The notes under the pieces are model-generated. The model made no database searches and was not told the DNA's origin. It saw only the letters and a program-made list of their open reading frames with translations. A stretch of DNA of 64,000 nucleotides from Antilocapra americana (lineage: Eukaryota > Chordata > Mammalia > Artiodactyla > Antilocapridae): contig ML661900.1 of NCBI GenBank assembly GCA_007570785.1, positions 7,379,570-7,443,569 on the forward strand, read 5' to 3'. The translations under genes and the position numbers were made by a program. How positions within the stretch are numbered: position 1 is the stretch's first letter; each line of letters opens with the position of its first letter. Of this stretch, positions 33,652 to 45,347 are shown one piece after another.

Positions 33652-33913
33652 AGGAGAAGGAAATGGGAACCCACTCCAGTATTCTTGTCTAGAGAATCCT
33701 GTGGACAGAGGAGCCTGGGGGACTGCTATCATAGNNNNNNNNNNACGACCGAAGTGACTTAGCATGCATGCACGCATTGGAGAAGGAAATGTCAACCCAC
33801 TCCAGTGTTCTTGCCTGGAGAATCCCAGGGACGGAGGAGCCTGGTGGGCTGCCATCCATAGGGTCACACAGAATTGGACACGATTAAGCGACTTGGCGGC
33901 GGCAGCAACAGCA
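33652..33913 (+). mobile_element. BOV-A2 dimeric SINE with assembly gap
   Basis: Two BovA units lie in tandem. The first (33652-~33765) starts 'aggagaaggaaatgggaacc' and the second starts 'ggagaaggaaatgtcaaccc' at 33780. Unit 2 ends in 'gacacgattaagcgacttgg' and a GGC/AGC-type tail. The TSD is 'gcat(a/g)ccatt' at 33642-33651 and 33914-33923, with one mismatch. Ten N (33735-33744) fall in the first unit's 3' part. Confidence 0.92.
33735..33744. other. Assembly gap (10 N)
   Basis: Ten consecutive N lie inside a young SINE, so the true length here is unknown. The element's left unit lacks the usual 'gtccatggggtcgcaaagag' phrase at exactly this place. Confidence 0.98.
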
Positions 33914-33923
33914 GCATGCCATT

Positions 33924-34299
33924 GGACATATTTGTTATGACTGTCATTATATTTTGTGTTTTTTATACACCAGTCTCTTTCTGCTTCTTTTTACTTTTGC
34001 CTTTTGTTCACCTGAGAAAAGTTTCAATATTTCCTTTAAAGGCATTTTGTTTTGCCTCTCTAGTTTGGACGTTCGTTATTTTTAGATTCTTTTTTAATGG
34101 AAGTTTTAAATCATGTATGGGTATTGATGCTGTTGTTTTGGTATTCGGTTTATTATTTCTGCCTACCCTCTTTCATATCTGTCCACATCCAGAGATCCTG
34201 TGGTTGCCTCCAACCTGATGTGGCATGCCTGTATTTGACAACCAGATCTTAACAGATTTTCAGAGTTCCTTATTTGCAATGATATTTATGTTATTACAG
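33924..34299 (-). mobile_element. Possible old L1 fragment, antisense
   Basis: The T-rich text continues the composition and orientation of 32660-33350 and may be the same old L1 upstream of ORF2. The 114-codon plus frame (33874-34218) begins in the SINE tail and reads phenylalanine/leucine-rich T-tract sequence. It is not credible as a gene. Confidence 0.3.
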
Positions 34300-34307
34300 G
34301 TGAGATT

Positions 34308-34521
34308 TGAGAAGGAAGGGAAAATACAGGCATGCTCAGTAGTGTCCATCTCTTTCTGGCCCCATGGATTGCAGCCCTCTAGGCTCCTCTGTCCATGGAA
34401 TTTTCCAGGCAAGAATACTAGAGTGGGTTGCCATTTCCTACTCTAGGGGATCTTCCCAACCCAGAGGCTGAACTCACTTCTCTTGTGTCTCCAGGTGTAT
34501 TCTTTACCACTGGGCCAACAA
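34308..34521 (-). mobile_element. Bov-tA SINE, diverged
   Basis: Antisense copy with 'ctttctggccccatggattg', 'ccaggcaagaatactagagt', 'ggatcttcccaacccagagg' and 'attctttaccactgggccaa'. The 8-bp repeat 'gtgagatt' at 34300-34307 and 34522-34529 is a probable TSD. Confidence 0.87.
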
Positions 34522-34529
34522 GTGAGATT

Positions 34530-36721
34530 ACTTGCTTATTATTCCACTTGATGGAGGAAATATTTTAAAATAAGTGTTTTTTCTGACCAGAAACTAATAC
34601 ATATTCATTGCCAAATGCTAGAAACATATTAAGAAGAAACAAAAGCCCAAATCCCACCCTACAGATTTAGCTACTTCTAACTATATTTTTATAAATTTAT
34701 AATTACACCCTAATGTTTAATTTTGTGTTCAGTGTTTCAACTTCTGTCACTCTATAACTATTCAACGTATTTAATCTTTCTTGAAAAATAATTTTAAGTT
34801 ATATATAACATTATCAGATGGAAACACCATAATTTAAAAAGCCATTTCACCATTGCTGAATATTTGAGACACTTTATTTTTTGTTTGGCTACTGAAAACT
34901 GTTGTCAACACAGACTTACATATCTTTAGAAATTATTTTTTCCAGTGAAATAACTGTTTCAAAAATGTGACCTTTTTAGAGAGTATATTTTCATATTTCC
35001 CCAGTGAAAACTTATATTAATATATACTCCCATCAATACTATAGGCATATGCCAAGACCAGTATATTGTATAATTTATGTTCATCTTGTCCTATTATTTC
35101 TTCTTATGTGGCTTAGAAGAGACAATGTAAAGAAATTGAGTTGCTCAGTAAATGTACTGAAATATTGAAATGGTTAGGTAGATATTCTTTGGATTTTATC
35201 TTAAAGAAAATTAATTCCTCTAACTCTGTTACTCTCTGTCTTCTCCTATAAGATGTAAAGAAACATATTAGATAACATTAGAGGAGAGGTGAATGTACAC
35301 CATTTCCTAAGAGCTAGAAACACTGGATACCACATTTTATTTACAGCTTTTTTTTCTTTTCTTCTTTCCCCTCGGGGAGTATATGGACTGCTGTCTATCA
35401 AAACCAAGCATTTCCTAGACCTGTGGACATATAAATATACCATGTCAAATACTGTAATGGATATTTTCATCTCTATAACAATAAAAAGAGTTAATGATAT
35501 AAATAACTATTATCTGAATTTTTAATCAAGGATTTTAACAAAAATGAGACATTTTTTTTCCCTTACAGATACTCTTCTTTTTCTTTCTATAAACAAAGTG
35601 AAATCTTGAATAATTTATCCTGTGAAATTTTCCATACTACTACAGTAAACTTAGTTTTCAGTGTAAATAGTAATCTTATGTCATTTCATTGTCCTCTGAG
35701 CCATTTTAAGACTATCTGTGTATAGTTGCTAGATTAATCATTTGTATTAACCTGACTCAGTGACACAATTGATTTAGCTCAATTGTATTTCATGAACTGA
35801 ACACATTTTTTCAGTTGCTTTAGAACAGTGAAAAGACATTAAATCTCCCTTAGATAGATTCAGTTTCAAAATTAAGAGATGCAGGTCAACCTATGTTTCT
35901 TTAAAATCTTATTATTAAACTCTTTTTATCTTCTCCTGTTTTTATTTTGAGTTATTTAAAAATTGTCACCAAAAATGTTTAGTATGAAACATAAACTTGA
36001 CCAATATATTAAAATGAGTATCTGACTAGCTCTGAATATAATGGAATCACCACTTTATGCAAAAAGCTAGTAAAAAAAATGAATTAATCAAAATGTATTT
36101 TTTGAAATTTGTACTATTAAGAAAAGAAAAATTCCATACCATAGACTTCAGTAATCAATCTCCTTCTACATTAAAGATAAAAAAATAAGTTAAGAATATG
36201 GTACAATTGTTCACTATTAAGAATGCAATAAAGATGTTAATGCCTATATGCAGATTTTTACAATATATTTAATATTTATAGCACTCACAGCATGAAAGTT
36301 GTTCACTAAGTCTGGGCCTGTCTATTTCCTTGGTAAGGAAAAATTAAAGAGATTATTTTTTCCCTCCATTTCCATGAAATTCCTCCTCACTACAACAAAA
36401 TAGACAAACAAAAAGACAGATGTTTCTTGATTACTTGTTTGGTTGGAAGAGAAGGGCTCTAGGGTGTTCAAGAATGTCCTAAGTGAAAGACACTACTTTG
36501 AAATGAAAAGAGTAACTTCTCTATGAAAATATTAATAGCTCAAAAAGAAGATTATATAATTACTAGGAATAAGATTCACCTCTCAGAAAGACTTCTGTTT
36601 TGATTTTGGTTTTCAAGAAAAGACATTCATTAACTTTGTAAGAGATACTTCATGGTCTTTATAGGACACCTGTCATTATGTTTCTACGAATGCATGATTT
36701 CTAAAAATAATTCATTGCTTC
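34530..36721. other. Unassigned AT-rich sequence
   Basis: About 2.2 kb without a recognised repeat or gene. Two overlapping frames near 35246-35525 lie on opposite strands and lack domains. Confidence 0.4.
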
Positions 36722-37575
36722 CATATCTATGCAGAGTACATCATGTGAAATGCCAGGCTGAATGAATCACAAGCTGGAATCAAGATTGCCGGGAGAAATA
36801 TCAACAACCTCTCTCTAATGATAGAAAGCAAAGAGGAACTAAAGAGCCTCTTGATTAGAGTGAAAGAGGAGAGTGAAAAAGCTGGCTTAAAATTCGACAT
36901 TCAGAAAACTAAGATCATGGCATCCAGTCCCATCACTTCATGGCAAATAGATGGGGAAAAAGTAGAGACAGTGACAGATTTCATTTTCTTGGGTTCCCAA
37001 ATCACTGTGGACTGTGACTGTAGCCATGAAATTGAAAGATGCTTGCTCCTTGGAAGTAAAGCTATGACAAATCTAGACAGTGAATTAAAAAGCTGAGACA
37101 TCACTTTGCTGACAAAGGTCCATATAGTCAAAGCTGTGGTTTTTCCAGTAGTCATGGATGAATATGAGAGTTGAACTATAAGGAAGGCTGAGGGTTAAAG
37201 AACGGAAACTTTCAAATTATGGTGCTGGAGAAGACTCCTGAGTGTCCCTTGGACAGCAAGGAGATCAAACCAGTCAATCCTAAAGGAAATCAACCCTGAA
37301 TATTCACTGGAAGGACTGATGCTGAAGCTCAAATACTTTGGCCACCTGATGCAAAGAGCCGACTCATTGGAAAAGGCCCTTATACTCAGAAAGATTGAGG
37401 GCAGGAAGAGAAGGGGGCAACAGAGGATGAGATGGTTGGATGGCATCATCTACTCAGTGGACATGAGTTTGAGCAACCTCCAGGAGACTATGAAGGACAG
37501 GGAAGCCTAGCCTGCTGCAGTTCATGGGGTCACAAAGAATTGGACATGAATGAGTGAGTGAACAATGAACAACCA
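36722..37575 (+). mobile_element. BovB LINE, 3' third
   Basis: From 'tatctatgcagagtacatca' to the terminal 'gaattggacatgaatgagtg' this is the BovB RT C-terminal region and 3'UTR. About 20 bases are missing at ~36811, exactly where the catalytic YADD box should be: 'atcaacaacctctctctaat' joins directly. A BovB end in the opposite orientation follows within 100 bp. Confidence 0.92.
36818..37096 (+). pseudogene. BovB reverse-transcriptase C-terminal remnant
   Basis: The 92-codon frame contains MIESKEELKSLLIRVKEE, then ITSWQIDGEKVETVTDFIFL and a HEIERCLLLG stretch. These are the post-YADD thumb-side part of RTE reverse transcriptases. It stops at 37094-37096 where other BovB copies continue (ELKS then stop). 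Further codons resume in another frame at 37319-37510. The YADD active-site aspartates lie upstream and are deleted. Confidence 0.8.
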
Positions 37576-37667
37576 TATCTAGTCAACCTCAGACTTCATC
37601 TGTTTTAAAATTTAAAGTATGTTCATTCATTGTCAAATTACAAAAACGGTGAGGAAATAATATTTCA

Positions 37668-37925
37668 GTTCACTTCAGTCACTCAGTCATGTCCGACTCT
37701 TTGTGACCCCTTGGACTGCAGCACACCAGGCTGCCCTGTCCATCACCAACTCCTGGACCTTGCTCAAACTCATGTCCATCCAGTCGGTGATGCCATCCAA
37801 CCACCTCATCCTCTGTCATCCTCTTCTCTTCCTGTCTTCAGTGTTTCCCAGCATCAGGGTCTTTTCCAATGAGTCAGTTCTTCACATCAGGTGGCCAAAG
37901 TATTGAAGCTTCAGCATCTCTCTTT
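37668..37925 (-). mobile_element. BovB LINE 3' end, antisense
   Basis: On the plus strand it reads 'ttcacttcagtcactcagtc', 'ccctgtccatcaccaactcc', 'ggtgatgccatccaaccacc' and 'caggtggccaaagtattgaa', the reverse complement of the BovB 3' end. It is 5'-truncated. A run of A at 37927-37937 follows its truncated end, so the A run is not its own tail. Confidence 0.9.
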
Positions 37926-39990
37926 AAAAAAAAAAAACCAAACACCTACCTCCTATGTGCTAGTTTAGCACAAGTATTAAAATTTTAACACTTATGATAA
38001 GAGTATCATCTTGTCGTAAGCAAAGCAGGCAAATGAACTTGCATTTAAGGGTTTAACTTTTTCCTGGGTTGTCAAAACCTCAGCAGGAACTGTTCTCCCC
38101 TCTAATTCAGTCAAGGAAAAGCATAGGTACTCCAAAAGCTACTCTCTTGCTTTCACCTTTTATATGACAGTCAGGAAAGCACATGGTCAAATCATTACAA
38201 CTTGCCACAATCTTTACCGCCTCTACCAATCTTGGGACCTGTCTTGCACATTAACATTTAGAGATTGAGGGATAATAGTAGAAGAGAGGAATAAAGGTTA
38301 GGATACAGGATGGACTGAAGCCACTCTTTTTCACTACAGTACTAATTAGGATGACAGACCAAAGATCAGGCACTGTCAATTTTAGGTGGCCTCCATCAAC
38401 ACTCTCAAAATCCACATTTCCAAACATGAGTGGAGAGCTGGAAAATTCCACATTAGCCCTCTCCACATGCCTGGAAAGCAAATGTCTTACTTCTGCATGT
38501 CTTACTTTCACACTTCACTGCTGATTCTGTTTTTAAAATTCTATCTTATAGCAGGAAATAACAAATGAGTAAACAAAACTTCACTCAAACAGGTCAAAGG
38601 GTCCTTACTGGGAACAATGTAAATGCCATATTCTCTACTATTCTCAACCTTTGCTAACTGAGACCTGTCAGAGATGGCCTCAAACATAGTCTGAGGTGAT
38701 GCGCCTAATTAAAAGAGCTAAATTTTTACAATGTTCATATGTTTACTCACGGCGAGACTTTATATTATCATGAAATCCCTATTCAATTTGTGTTGCTTTT
38801 CTCAGTCTTTACATTTCCTTAAAGGAACTCTTTTAACGTTCAAAATCACAGAGAGCAGGATTAGTCTGCTATAGCTTTGATTCCCCGAGGAACATGAAAT
38901 GGGTCTTCTGATTAATGTTTTGTTTGGGTGTATATCACTTACCCAAAGCAGAAAGGCTTGTTGCAGAACTGAAATGTCTTTGATGTAGACTGTTTACTGT
39001 CATGTTTACACTCTCCTGGGAGAAGTGGGTCTGCTGCTGATGGTTGCCTTGTGCCCTAGGGAGAGACCTGTTAATCAGGCATTAGGATCGGTCTTATGGC
39101 TAAGTTTTTGTTAGACCATAAGTTGGTAGGACAGTTGTCAGCAACTGCATTTGTATGAATCTGTTGCCTGACACCCCAAAATAAGTACCTCTATTTTAGC
39201 AAGAAAGAAAATGTAGAAATTTTAAAGAAACAGAACACCAGGAAACAAAGAACAAAACTCTCAAAATTAAATTTACATGAGAAGATATTGCTGAAGGAGA
39301 CAAAGATCAATTGAAACGATATGGGGAAACTAGCTGACAAAGAAGATGAATGTTTACCAAGAATCCCTGATATTCCATGAAAATGTACCACAATAAACAA
39401 AAAACTGAAAGCACACTAATTTATGTATTAATATCTAAGCTCGAATGGGATGGGATATAGGAAGGTTTGCAGCTGGAATTCAGAGTGCCAACATCACTTT
39501 CATTCAGAGACTTGACCTGAATGAAATACTACTTAAATTCTTATTTATTTCAAAAAATGTATCAAATGCCTCACTTTTTAAAGAAAGATTTTATGAGTTT
39601 TGTGGATTTGGTTCTGACTTGGTCTGCTTCATTTGTACATGAGATTAGAAATAGTCCATGGTTAAAACACTGAATACTTTTTGGGTTGTATTTTACTTTG
39701 GTTTCAAAGTCTTTCAGGCTGATTCCATTTAGAGTTCAAGTTTTTTCTAGGTGAAGTATTGCTCCAATATACTGTTTCCAAGTTGGTGCAGGGATACTGC
39801 AAGGACCTAATTCACTACTCTGAAAGTGACAACTGAATCTGTTAGTTATATTCCATTAGGTTAAGTTCATAAAGTTTGATCAGTGATAGTTTACCATCAG
39901 TCAGGTACAGTAATACTGAAATGGATCGGGAATGCTGTGTTCTAAAGTAGCTGATACACATTAAGGGTGGTTAGTACTTTAATAAATGAA
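37926..39990. other. Unassigned, repeat-poor sequence
   Basis: About 2 kb with no recognised element apart from a short poly(A). Some text (38690-39170) has less AT bias and no stops pattern of note. No exon is supportable. Confidence 0.35.
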
Positions 39991-39992
39991 GG

Positions 39993-40705
39993 AGAAAGTG
40001 ACAAGTATTAGTGAGGATATAGGCAAACTGGAATTGTGCACTGATGATGGGACTAGGGAATGCTGTAGACACTATGGAGAATATTACGGTAGCTCCTCAA
40101 AAAATTAAGAATAGAACTACCATATGATTCAGTAACTCCACTTCTGGGTATATACTCCAAAGAATTGAAAGCAGAGGCTTGAAGAGATATTGGTATGCCC
40201 ATGTTCACAGCAGCATTATTCACAGTTACCAAAAGGTACAAACAACCCAAGCGTCAACTGACAGATTAATGGGTAAAGAAAATGTGGTAAATACATACAA
40301 TGGAATATTATTCAGCCTTTAAAAGGAAGAAAATTCTGACACTTGCTACAACATAGAGAAACCCTGAAGATATTATACTAAATGAAATAAGCCAGTCACA
40401 AAAAGTCTAATACTGTGTGATCTGACTTATACGAGATAACTAGAGTAATCAAATCCATGGAGATAGAAAATAGAATGGTGGTTCCCAGGGGCTGGAGGAG
40501 ATGGGAATTGAGAGCCATTGTTTAAAAGGTACAGAGTTTCAGGTTTGCATGATGAACAAGTTCTATGAAAGGATGTTGGTGACGGTAACATAGTACCACG
40601 AATATACTTGATGTCACTGAATAACACAGGTATAAAAATGCTAACAGGGCAAATTTTATGTTGTGTGCATTGTACTACAACTAAAACTGAAACAAACAAA
40701 TTGCT
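39993..40705 (+). mobile_element. L1 LINE 3' end (mid-age type)
   Basis: 'ccactatggagaa'-type text near 40065, 'aactccacttctgggtatat' (40134), 'cacagcagcattattcacag' (40206), 'atggaatattattcagcctt' (40299), 'gaaataagccagtcacaaaa' (40384) and 'gtggttcccaggggctggag' (40479) mark the C-terminal ORF2 region and 3'UTR of an L1MB-like element. Frames are broken throughout. Confidence 0.82.
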
Positions 40706-41164
40706 CTCCTGGTGAGATTATGGAAAAAATTTTACTACCATATTTTATTTGCATTTGTCATTATCTTAAAATACTAAGATAGCATGAAGAAAGGAATTTT
40801 CTGGGAAAATATTAAGGCTTTGTGTATTTGACTCAATCAACTGGTTACTTCATTTAAAAAAGGTAATTCATTTTTAACATCACAGATGGTGATGTCATGT
40901 AAAAAATACTTCATTAACTGGCTTTAATGAGCTATTTTAAATATTCAGTCACATACCTATTTGTCAAAATATAAAAAAACACTACATCTTTTAATTATGA
41001 CGTAGGTTTTTCAACTCTCATTATAAAGAAGGGAGTAAAAAAATTATTTTTAACAAGGCACTGCAAAGCAAAATCTCCTTAGGTACCATAACTCTGGGGT
41101 GAATTAAAGTTGTATTTCAAATACTCTGACCATGCCTGTGAATACTGATGTATTGCCCTTTGTT

Positions 41165-41954
41165 GAAAATCTACTTGAATTTTAAACAGATTTATTGAGA
41201 TGTAATTTGCATACTACCAATATTCAAGAACTGTAAGTGCACAATTTAATAATTTTTTAGTAAATGTAAACAGCTCCGCTGTCAACACCACAACCTTGTT
41301 TTTGAACCTTTTCATCAAACCATAATTGTCCTTTGGGCCGATTTACAGTCTTTCTTTGCAATAAGCCTTAAGCCCAGGCAATTACCATTCTTTCTTTGTA
41401 GTTTGGTCTTATCTAGAAATTTCACATGAACAAAATTTTCTAGAAATTTCACGTGGACAATATATGTCTTGCTTCTTTCACCCAGTGCAATGATTTGAGG
41501 TTCATCTGTGTTGTAGCATGCATCAGCAAATCATTTCTTTTTATTCCTACCGAATGTTGCACTGTGTGAACATATACACTGTGTTTATGGATTCACAAGC
41601 TGATGGACACTTTGTGTTTTTACTTTTGGGCTATTATGAAGAACACAGTTATGAATATTTACATTCAGGTCTTTGAATGGACAAAAGTTTTCACTTTGGG
41701 TAGATACTGGAATTGAGAGCAGAAGAACTTATCGGTAATGTGGTGAGTTTGTGTTTAATTTATTAAGAAACTACCAAACTGTCTTCTAAAATGTCAATAC
41801 CATTTTACATTCCCATTTCAATATGTGACAGTTCAGTTTCTCCAAGTCCTTAATAATTCCTGGTATTGTCCAGTTTCTTGATGATAGCTCTTCAAAATGG
41901 CTGTGTAGCAGTATCTCACTGAAATATTTATTTGGATCTTCCTCATAGCTAATA
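41165..41954 (-). mobile_element. Old L1 LINE, antisense, outer element of the nest (part 1)
   Basis: 'cagatttattgagatgtaat' (41188), 'ttcacccagtgcaatgattt', 'ctattatgaagaacacagtt' (41630), 'aagaaactaccaaactgtct' (41765) and 'gtagcagtatctcactgaaa' (41906) are antisense L1 3'UTR and ORF2 C-terminal text. It is interrupted by BovB at about 41955 and continues at 45348. Confidence 0.82.
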
Positions 41955-42539
41955 CCTCTTCATGGATTACAGTTTTGCTGAGAAAAAGGGGCTTATGTAA
42001 CTCAAAGCTATGAGCCATGCCATGCAGGGCCACTCAAGATGGGACTGGTCATAGTTCTGATAAAACGTGGTCCACTGGAGAAGGAAATAGCAATTCACTC
42101 CAGCTTTCTTGCCTAGAGAACCCTATAAACTGTATGAAAAGGGAAAAAGATATGGTACTGGAAGATAAGCGCCTCAGGTTAGAAGGTGTCCAGCATGCTA
42201 CTGGGGAAGAGCAGGGAAGGGGCCATTACTAACAGCCCTACAGAAAATGAAGTGGTTGTGCAAATGGAAATGATGCTCAGCTTTGGATGTGTCTGGTGGG
42301 GAAAGTAAAGTCCCATGCTATAAAGAACAATATTGATAGGACACTGAAAGATGAACTCCCCAGGTGGGCAGGTGCCCAATATGCCACCGGAGAAGAGTGG
42401 AGAAATAGCTCCAGAAAGAATGAAGAGACAGAGGCAAAGCAAAAACAACACCTGGTTGTGGATGCGACTGGTGATGAAAGTAAAGTCTGATGGTGTGAAG
42501 ACTAGCATCTTTTGCAATTGCATCTTATGCAATTCCTAT

Positions 42540-43290
42540 CGCATAGGAACCTGGAATGTTAGGCCCATAAATCAAGGTAAATCGGATGTGATCAAGCAAG
42601 AGATGAAAGACTGATCATTGACATTTCAGGAATCAGTGAACAAAAATGAACAGGAATGGGAGAATTTAATTGAGATGAACATTATATTTAAATCTGTGCG
42701 CAAGAATCTCTTAGAAGAAATGGAGCAACCCTCATAAGCAACAAGAGTCCAAAATGCAGCACTTGGGTGCAATCTCAAAAACGACAGAATGGTCTCAGTT
42801 CATTTCTAAGGCAAACCATCCAATATCACAGTAATTCAAGTCTATTTCCCATCCACTGATGTTGAAGATGCTGAAGTTGACCAGTTCTGTGAAGACCTAC
42901 CTACAACGCTTTCTAGAACTGACACCAAAAAAAAAAAAAAGATGTCCTTTTCATCACAGGGGGACGGTGCAAAAGCAGGAAGTCAAGAGATACCTGGAAT
43001 AACAGGCAAGTTTGGCCTGGGAGTACAAAATGAAGCAGAGCCAAGGCTAACAGAGTTCTGTCAAAAGTATACATTGATCATAGTAAATACCCTTTTCCAA
43101 CAAGCCAAGAGACAACTCTACACTTGGATATCACCATATGGTCAACACCAAAAAAAGACTGCTTATATTCTTTGAAGCCAAATATAGATAAGCTCTATAC
43201 AGTCAGCATAAACAAGACCTGGAGCTACTGTGGCTCAGATCATGAGCTCCTTTTTGCAAAATTCAGGCTTAAATTAAAAAGGAAGGGAAA
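42540..43290 (+). pseudogene. BovB apurinic-endonuclease-like domain remnant
   Basis: The domain start is visible as GTWNVR (42546-42563). Downstream come GSQEIPG (~42980), FGLGVQNEA, TLFQQAKRQLYTW and, in another frame, SDHELL (~43235). Where functional RTE endonucleases read GDWNAKVG, this copy reads GDGAKAG (42960-42981), so the key W-N pair after the catalytic aspartate is lost. Frameshifts separate the motifs. Confidence 0.8.
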
Positions 43291-43293
43291 ACC

Positions 43294-45113
43294 ATGAGAC
43301 CATTCAGTCATGACCTAAATCAAATTCCTTGTGATTATACAGTGAAGATGACAAACAGATTCAAGGGATTAGATCTGGTAGACAGAATGCCTAAAGAGCT
43401 ATGGACAGAGGTTAGTAACACTGTACAGGAGGCAGTGACCAAAGAAAAAGAAATGCAGGGAAAAAAAAGAAATGCAAGAAGGCAAAGCAGTTGTCTGAGG
43501 AGGCCTTAAAAATATCTGAGGAAAGGAGAAAGGGAAAGATACATTCAACTGAATGCAGGGTTTCAGAGAACAACAAGGAGAGATAAGAGGCCCTCTTAAA
43601 TGAACAATGCAAAGAAATAGAGGAAAACAATAGAATGGGGAAAAACTAGAGATCTCAAGAAAATTGGAGATATCAAGGGAACATTTCAAGCAAGTGTAAA
43701 GGATATTTCAAGCACAATAAAGGACAGAAGCTGCAGAAGAGATTCAGAAGTGGCAAGAATTCACAGAAGAACAATAACATAAAGGTCTTAATGACCCAGA
43801 TAACCACGATGGTGTGATCACTCTCCTAGAGCCAGATATCCTGGAGTGTGAAGTCAGGTGGGCCACAGGAAGCCTTACTATACACAAAGCTAGTGGAGGT
43901 GATGGAATTCCAGCTGAGTTATTTAAAATCCTACAGTATGATGTGATAAAGTGCTACACTCAATATGTCAGCAAATTGGAACACTCAACAGTGGCCACAG
44001 GACTGGAAAAGGTCAGTTTTCATTCCAATCCCAAAGAAAGGCAATGCCAAAGAATGCTCAAACTACCTTGCAGTTGTACTCATTTCCCATGCTAGCAAGC
44101 TAATGCTCAAAATCCTTCAAGCTAGGCTTTAGCAACATGTGAACCAAGAGCTTCCTTTTTGAAGCTGGGTTTTAAAAAGGCAGAAGAACCAGAGATCAAA
44201 TTGCCAACATTCACTGGATCATAGGGAAAGCAAGGGCATTCCAGAAAAACATCTGTTTCTGCTTCACTGACTACACTCAAGCGTTTGTGTGGATCACAAT
44301 CAACTGTGGAAAATTCTGAGAGATGGAACCAGGCCACCTTACCTGTCTCCTGAGAAACCTGTATACCAGTCAAGAAGCAACAGTCAGATCCAGACAATGA
44401 ACAACTGACTGGCTCAAAATTGGGAAAGGAGTACGGCAAGGCTGTGTATTGTTGCCCTTCTGATTTAACTTCTATGCAGGGCACATCATGTGAAATACTG
44501 AGCCGAATGAATCACAAGCTGGAACTGAGATTGCCAGGAGAAATATCAACAATCTCAGACATGCAGATGATATCATTCTAATGGCAGCAAGTGATGAAGA
44601 ACTACAGAGACTCTTGATGAGGGTGAAAGAGAAGAGTGTAAAAGCTAGCTTGAAACACAACATTCAAAAACATAAGATCATGGCATCTTGTCTCATCACT
44701 TCATGGCAAATAAAAGGGGGGAAAAGTGGAAGCAGTGACAGATTTTATTTTCTTGGGTTCCAAAATAATGGTGGATGGTGACTACTACCACGACATTAGA
44801 GGATGCTTGCTCCTTGGAAAAAAACCTATGAGAAACCTAGACCACATATTAAAAAGCAGAGACATCACTTTGATGACAAATGTCCATATAGTCAAAGCTA
44901 CAGTTTCCAGTAGTCATGTATGGATGTGAGAGTTGGACCCTGAAGGCTGAACACTCAAGAATCTATGCTTTTGAACTGTGGTGTTGGAGAAGACTCTTGA
45001 GAGTTCCTTGGACTGTAAGGAGATCAAATCAGTTATTCCTAAAGGAAATCAGCCCTGAATGTTTATTGGAAGGATTGATGCCAAAGCTCAAATATTTTGG
45101 CCATCTGAGGTGA
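43294..45113 (+). pseudogene. BovB linker and reverse-transcriptase domain remnant
   Basis: The pieces in order are RPFSHDLNQIPCDYTV (from 43294), KASGGDGIPAELFKIL (~43885), the former motif-A zone with a small deletion before 'tgtgtggatcacaatcaact' (~44285), HADD (44560-44571) in place of the YADD catalytic box, then MYGCESWT (~44916) and the C-terminal WCWRRLLRVPWT. At least five frame breaks occur. The Y-to-H change fits a single tat to cat transition. Confidence 0.8.
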
Positions 45114-45320
45114 AGAGCTGACTCATTGAAAAAAACCTTGATGCTGGGAAAGACTGAAGGCAAAAGGAGAAGGGGGCAACAGAGGATGAGATTGTTAGAC
45201 AGCATCACCAACCCAACGCAGATGAATCTGAGCGACTCCAGGAGATAGGCGAGGAGAGAGGAGCCTGGTGTGCTGTAGTCCATGGGGTCTCAAAGATTTG
45301 GACATAACTCAGCGACTGAA

Positions 45321-45347
45321 CAACGCAACAACAACACAACACAACTT
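45321..45347. repeat. BovB terminal (CAA/ACA)n tail
   Basis: 'caacgcaacaacaacacaac' closes the BovB element. RTE LINEs end in short tandem repeats rather than long poly(A). Confidence 0.8.

Larger units (their letters stand above)
41955..45347 (+). mobile_element. BovB LINE, near full length
   Basis: It begins about 'cttcatggattacagttttg' with the BovB 5' region ('tgagccatgccatgcagggc', 'aaaacgtggtccactggaga'). It runs through endonuclease and reverse-transcriptase segments to the 3' end 'aactcagcgactgaacaacg' and an (ACA)n-like tail. At ~3.4 kb it is close to the full family length. The 5' region includes the 'ctggagaaggaaatagcaat' block from which BovA SINE units derive. It sits in an antisense L1, whose text resumes at 45348. 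Many indels and stops make it dead. Confidence 0.92.

Noticed and set aside
33628..33867. 79-codon minus frame across the N gap
   Set aside because: It is translated through ten N and is the antisense of a BOV-A2 SINE.
33874..34218. 114-codon plus frame, membrane-protein-like
   Set aside because: It begins in a SINE tail and reads T-rich, possibly antisense L1 sequence. Phe/Leu richness is compositional.
42179..42532. 117-codon minus frame
   Set aside because: Antisense of the BovB 5' region; no independent support.
44122..44484. 120-codon minus frame
   Set aside because: Antisense of the BovB RT domain.
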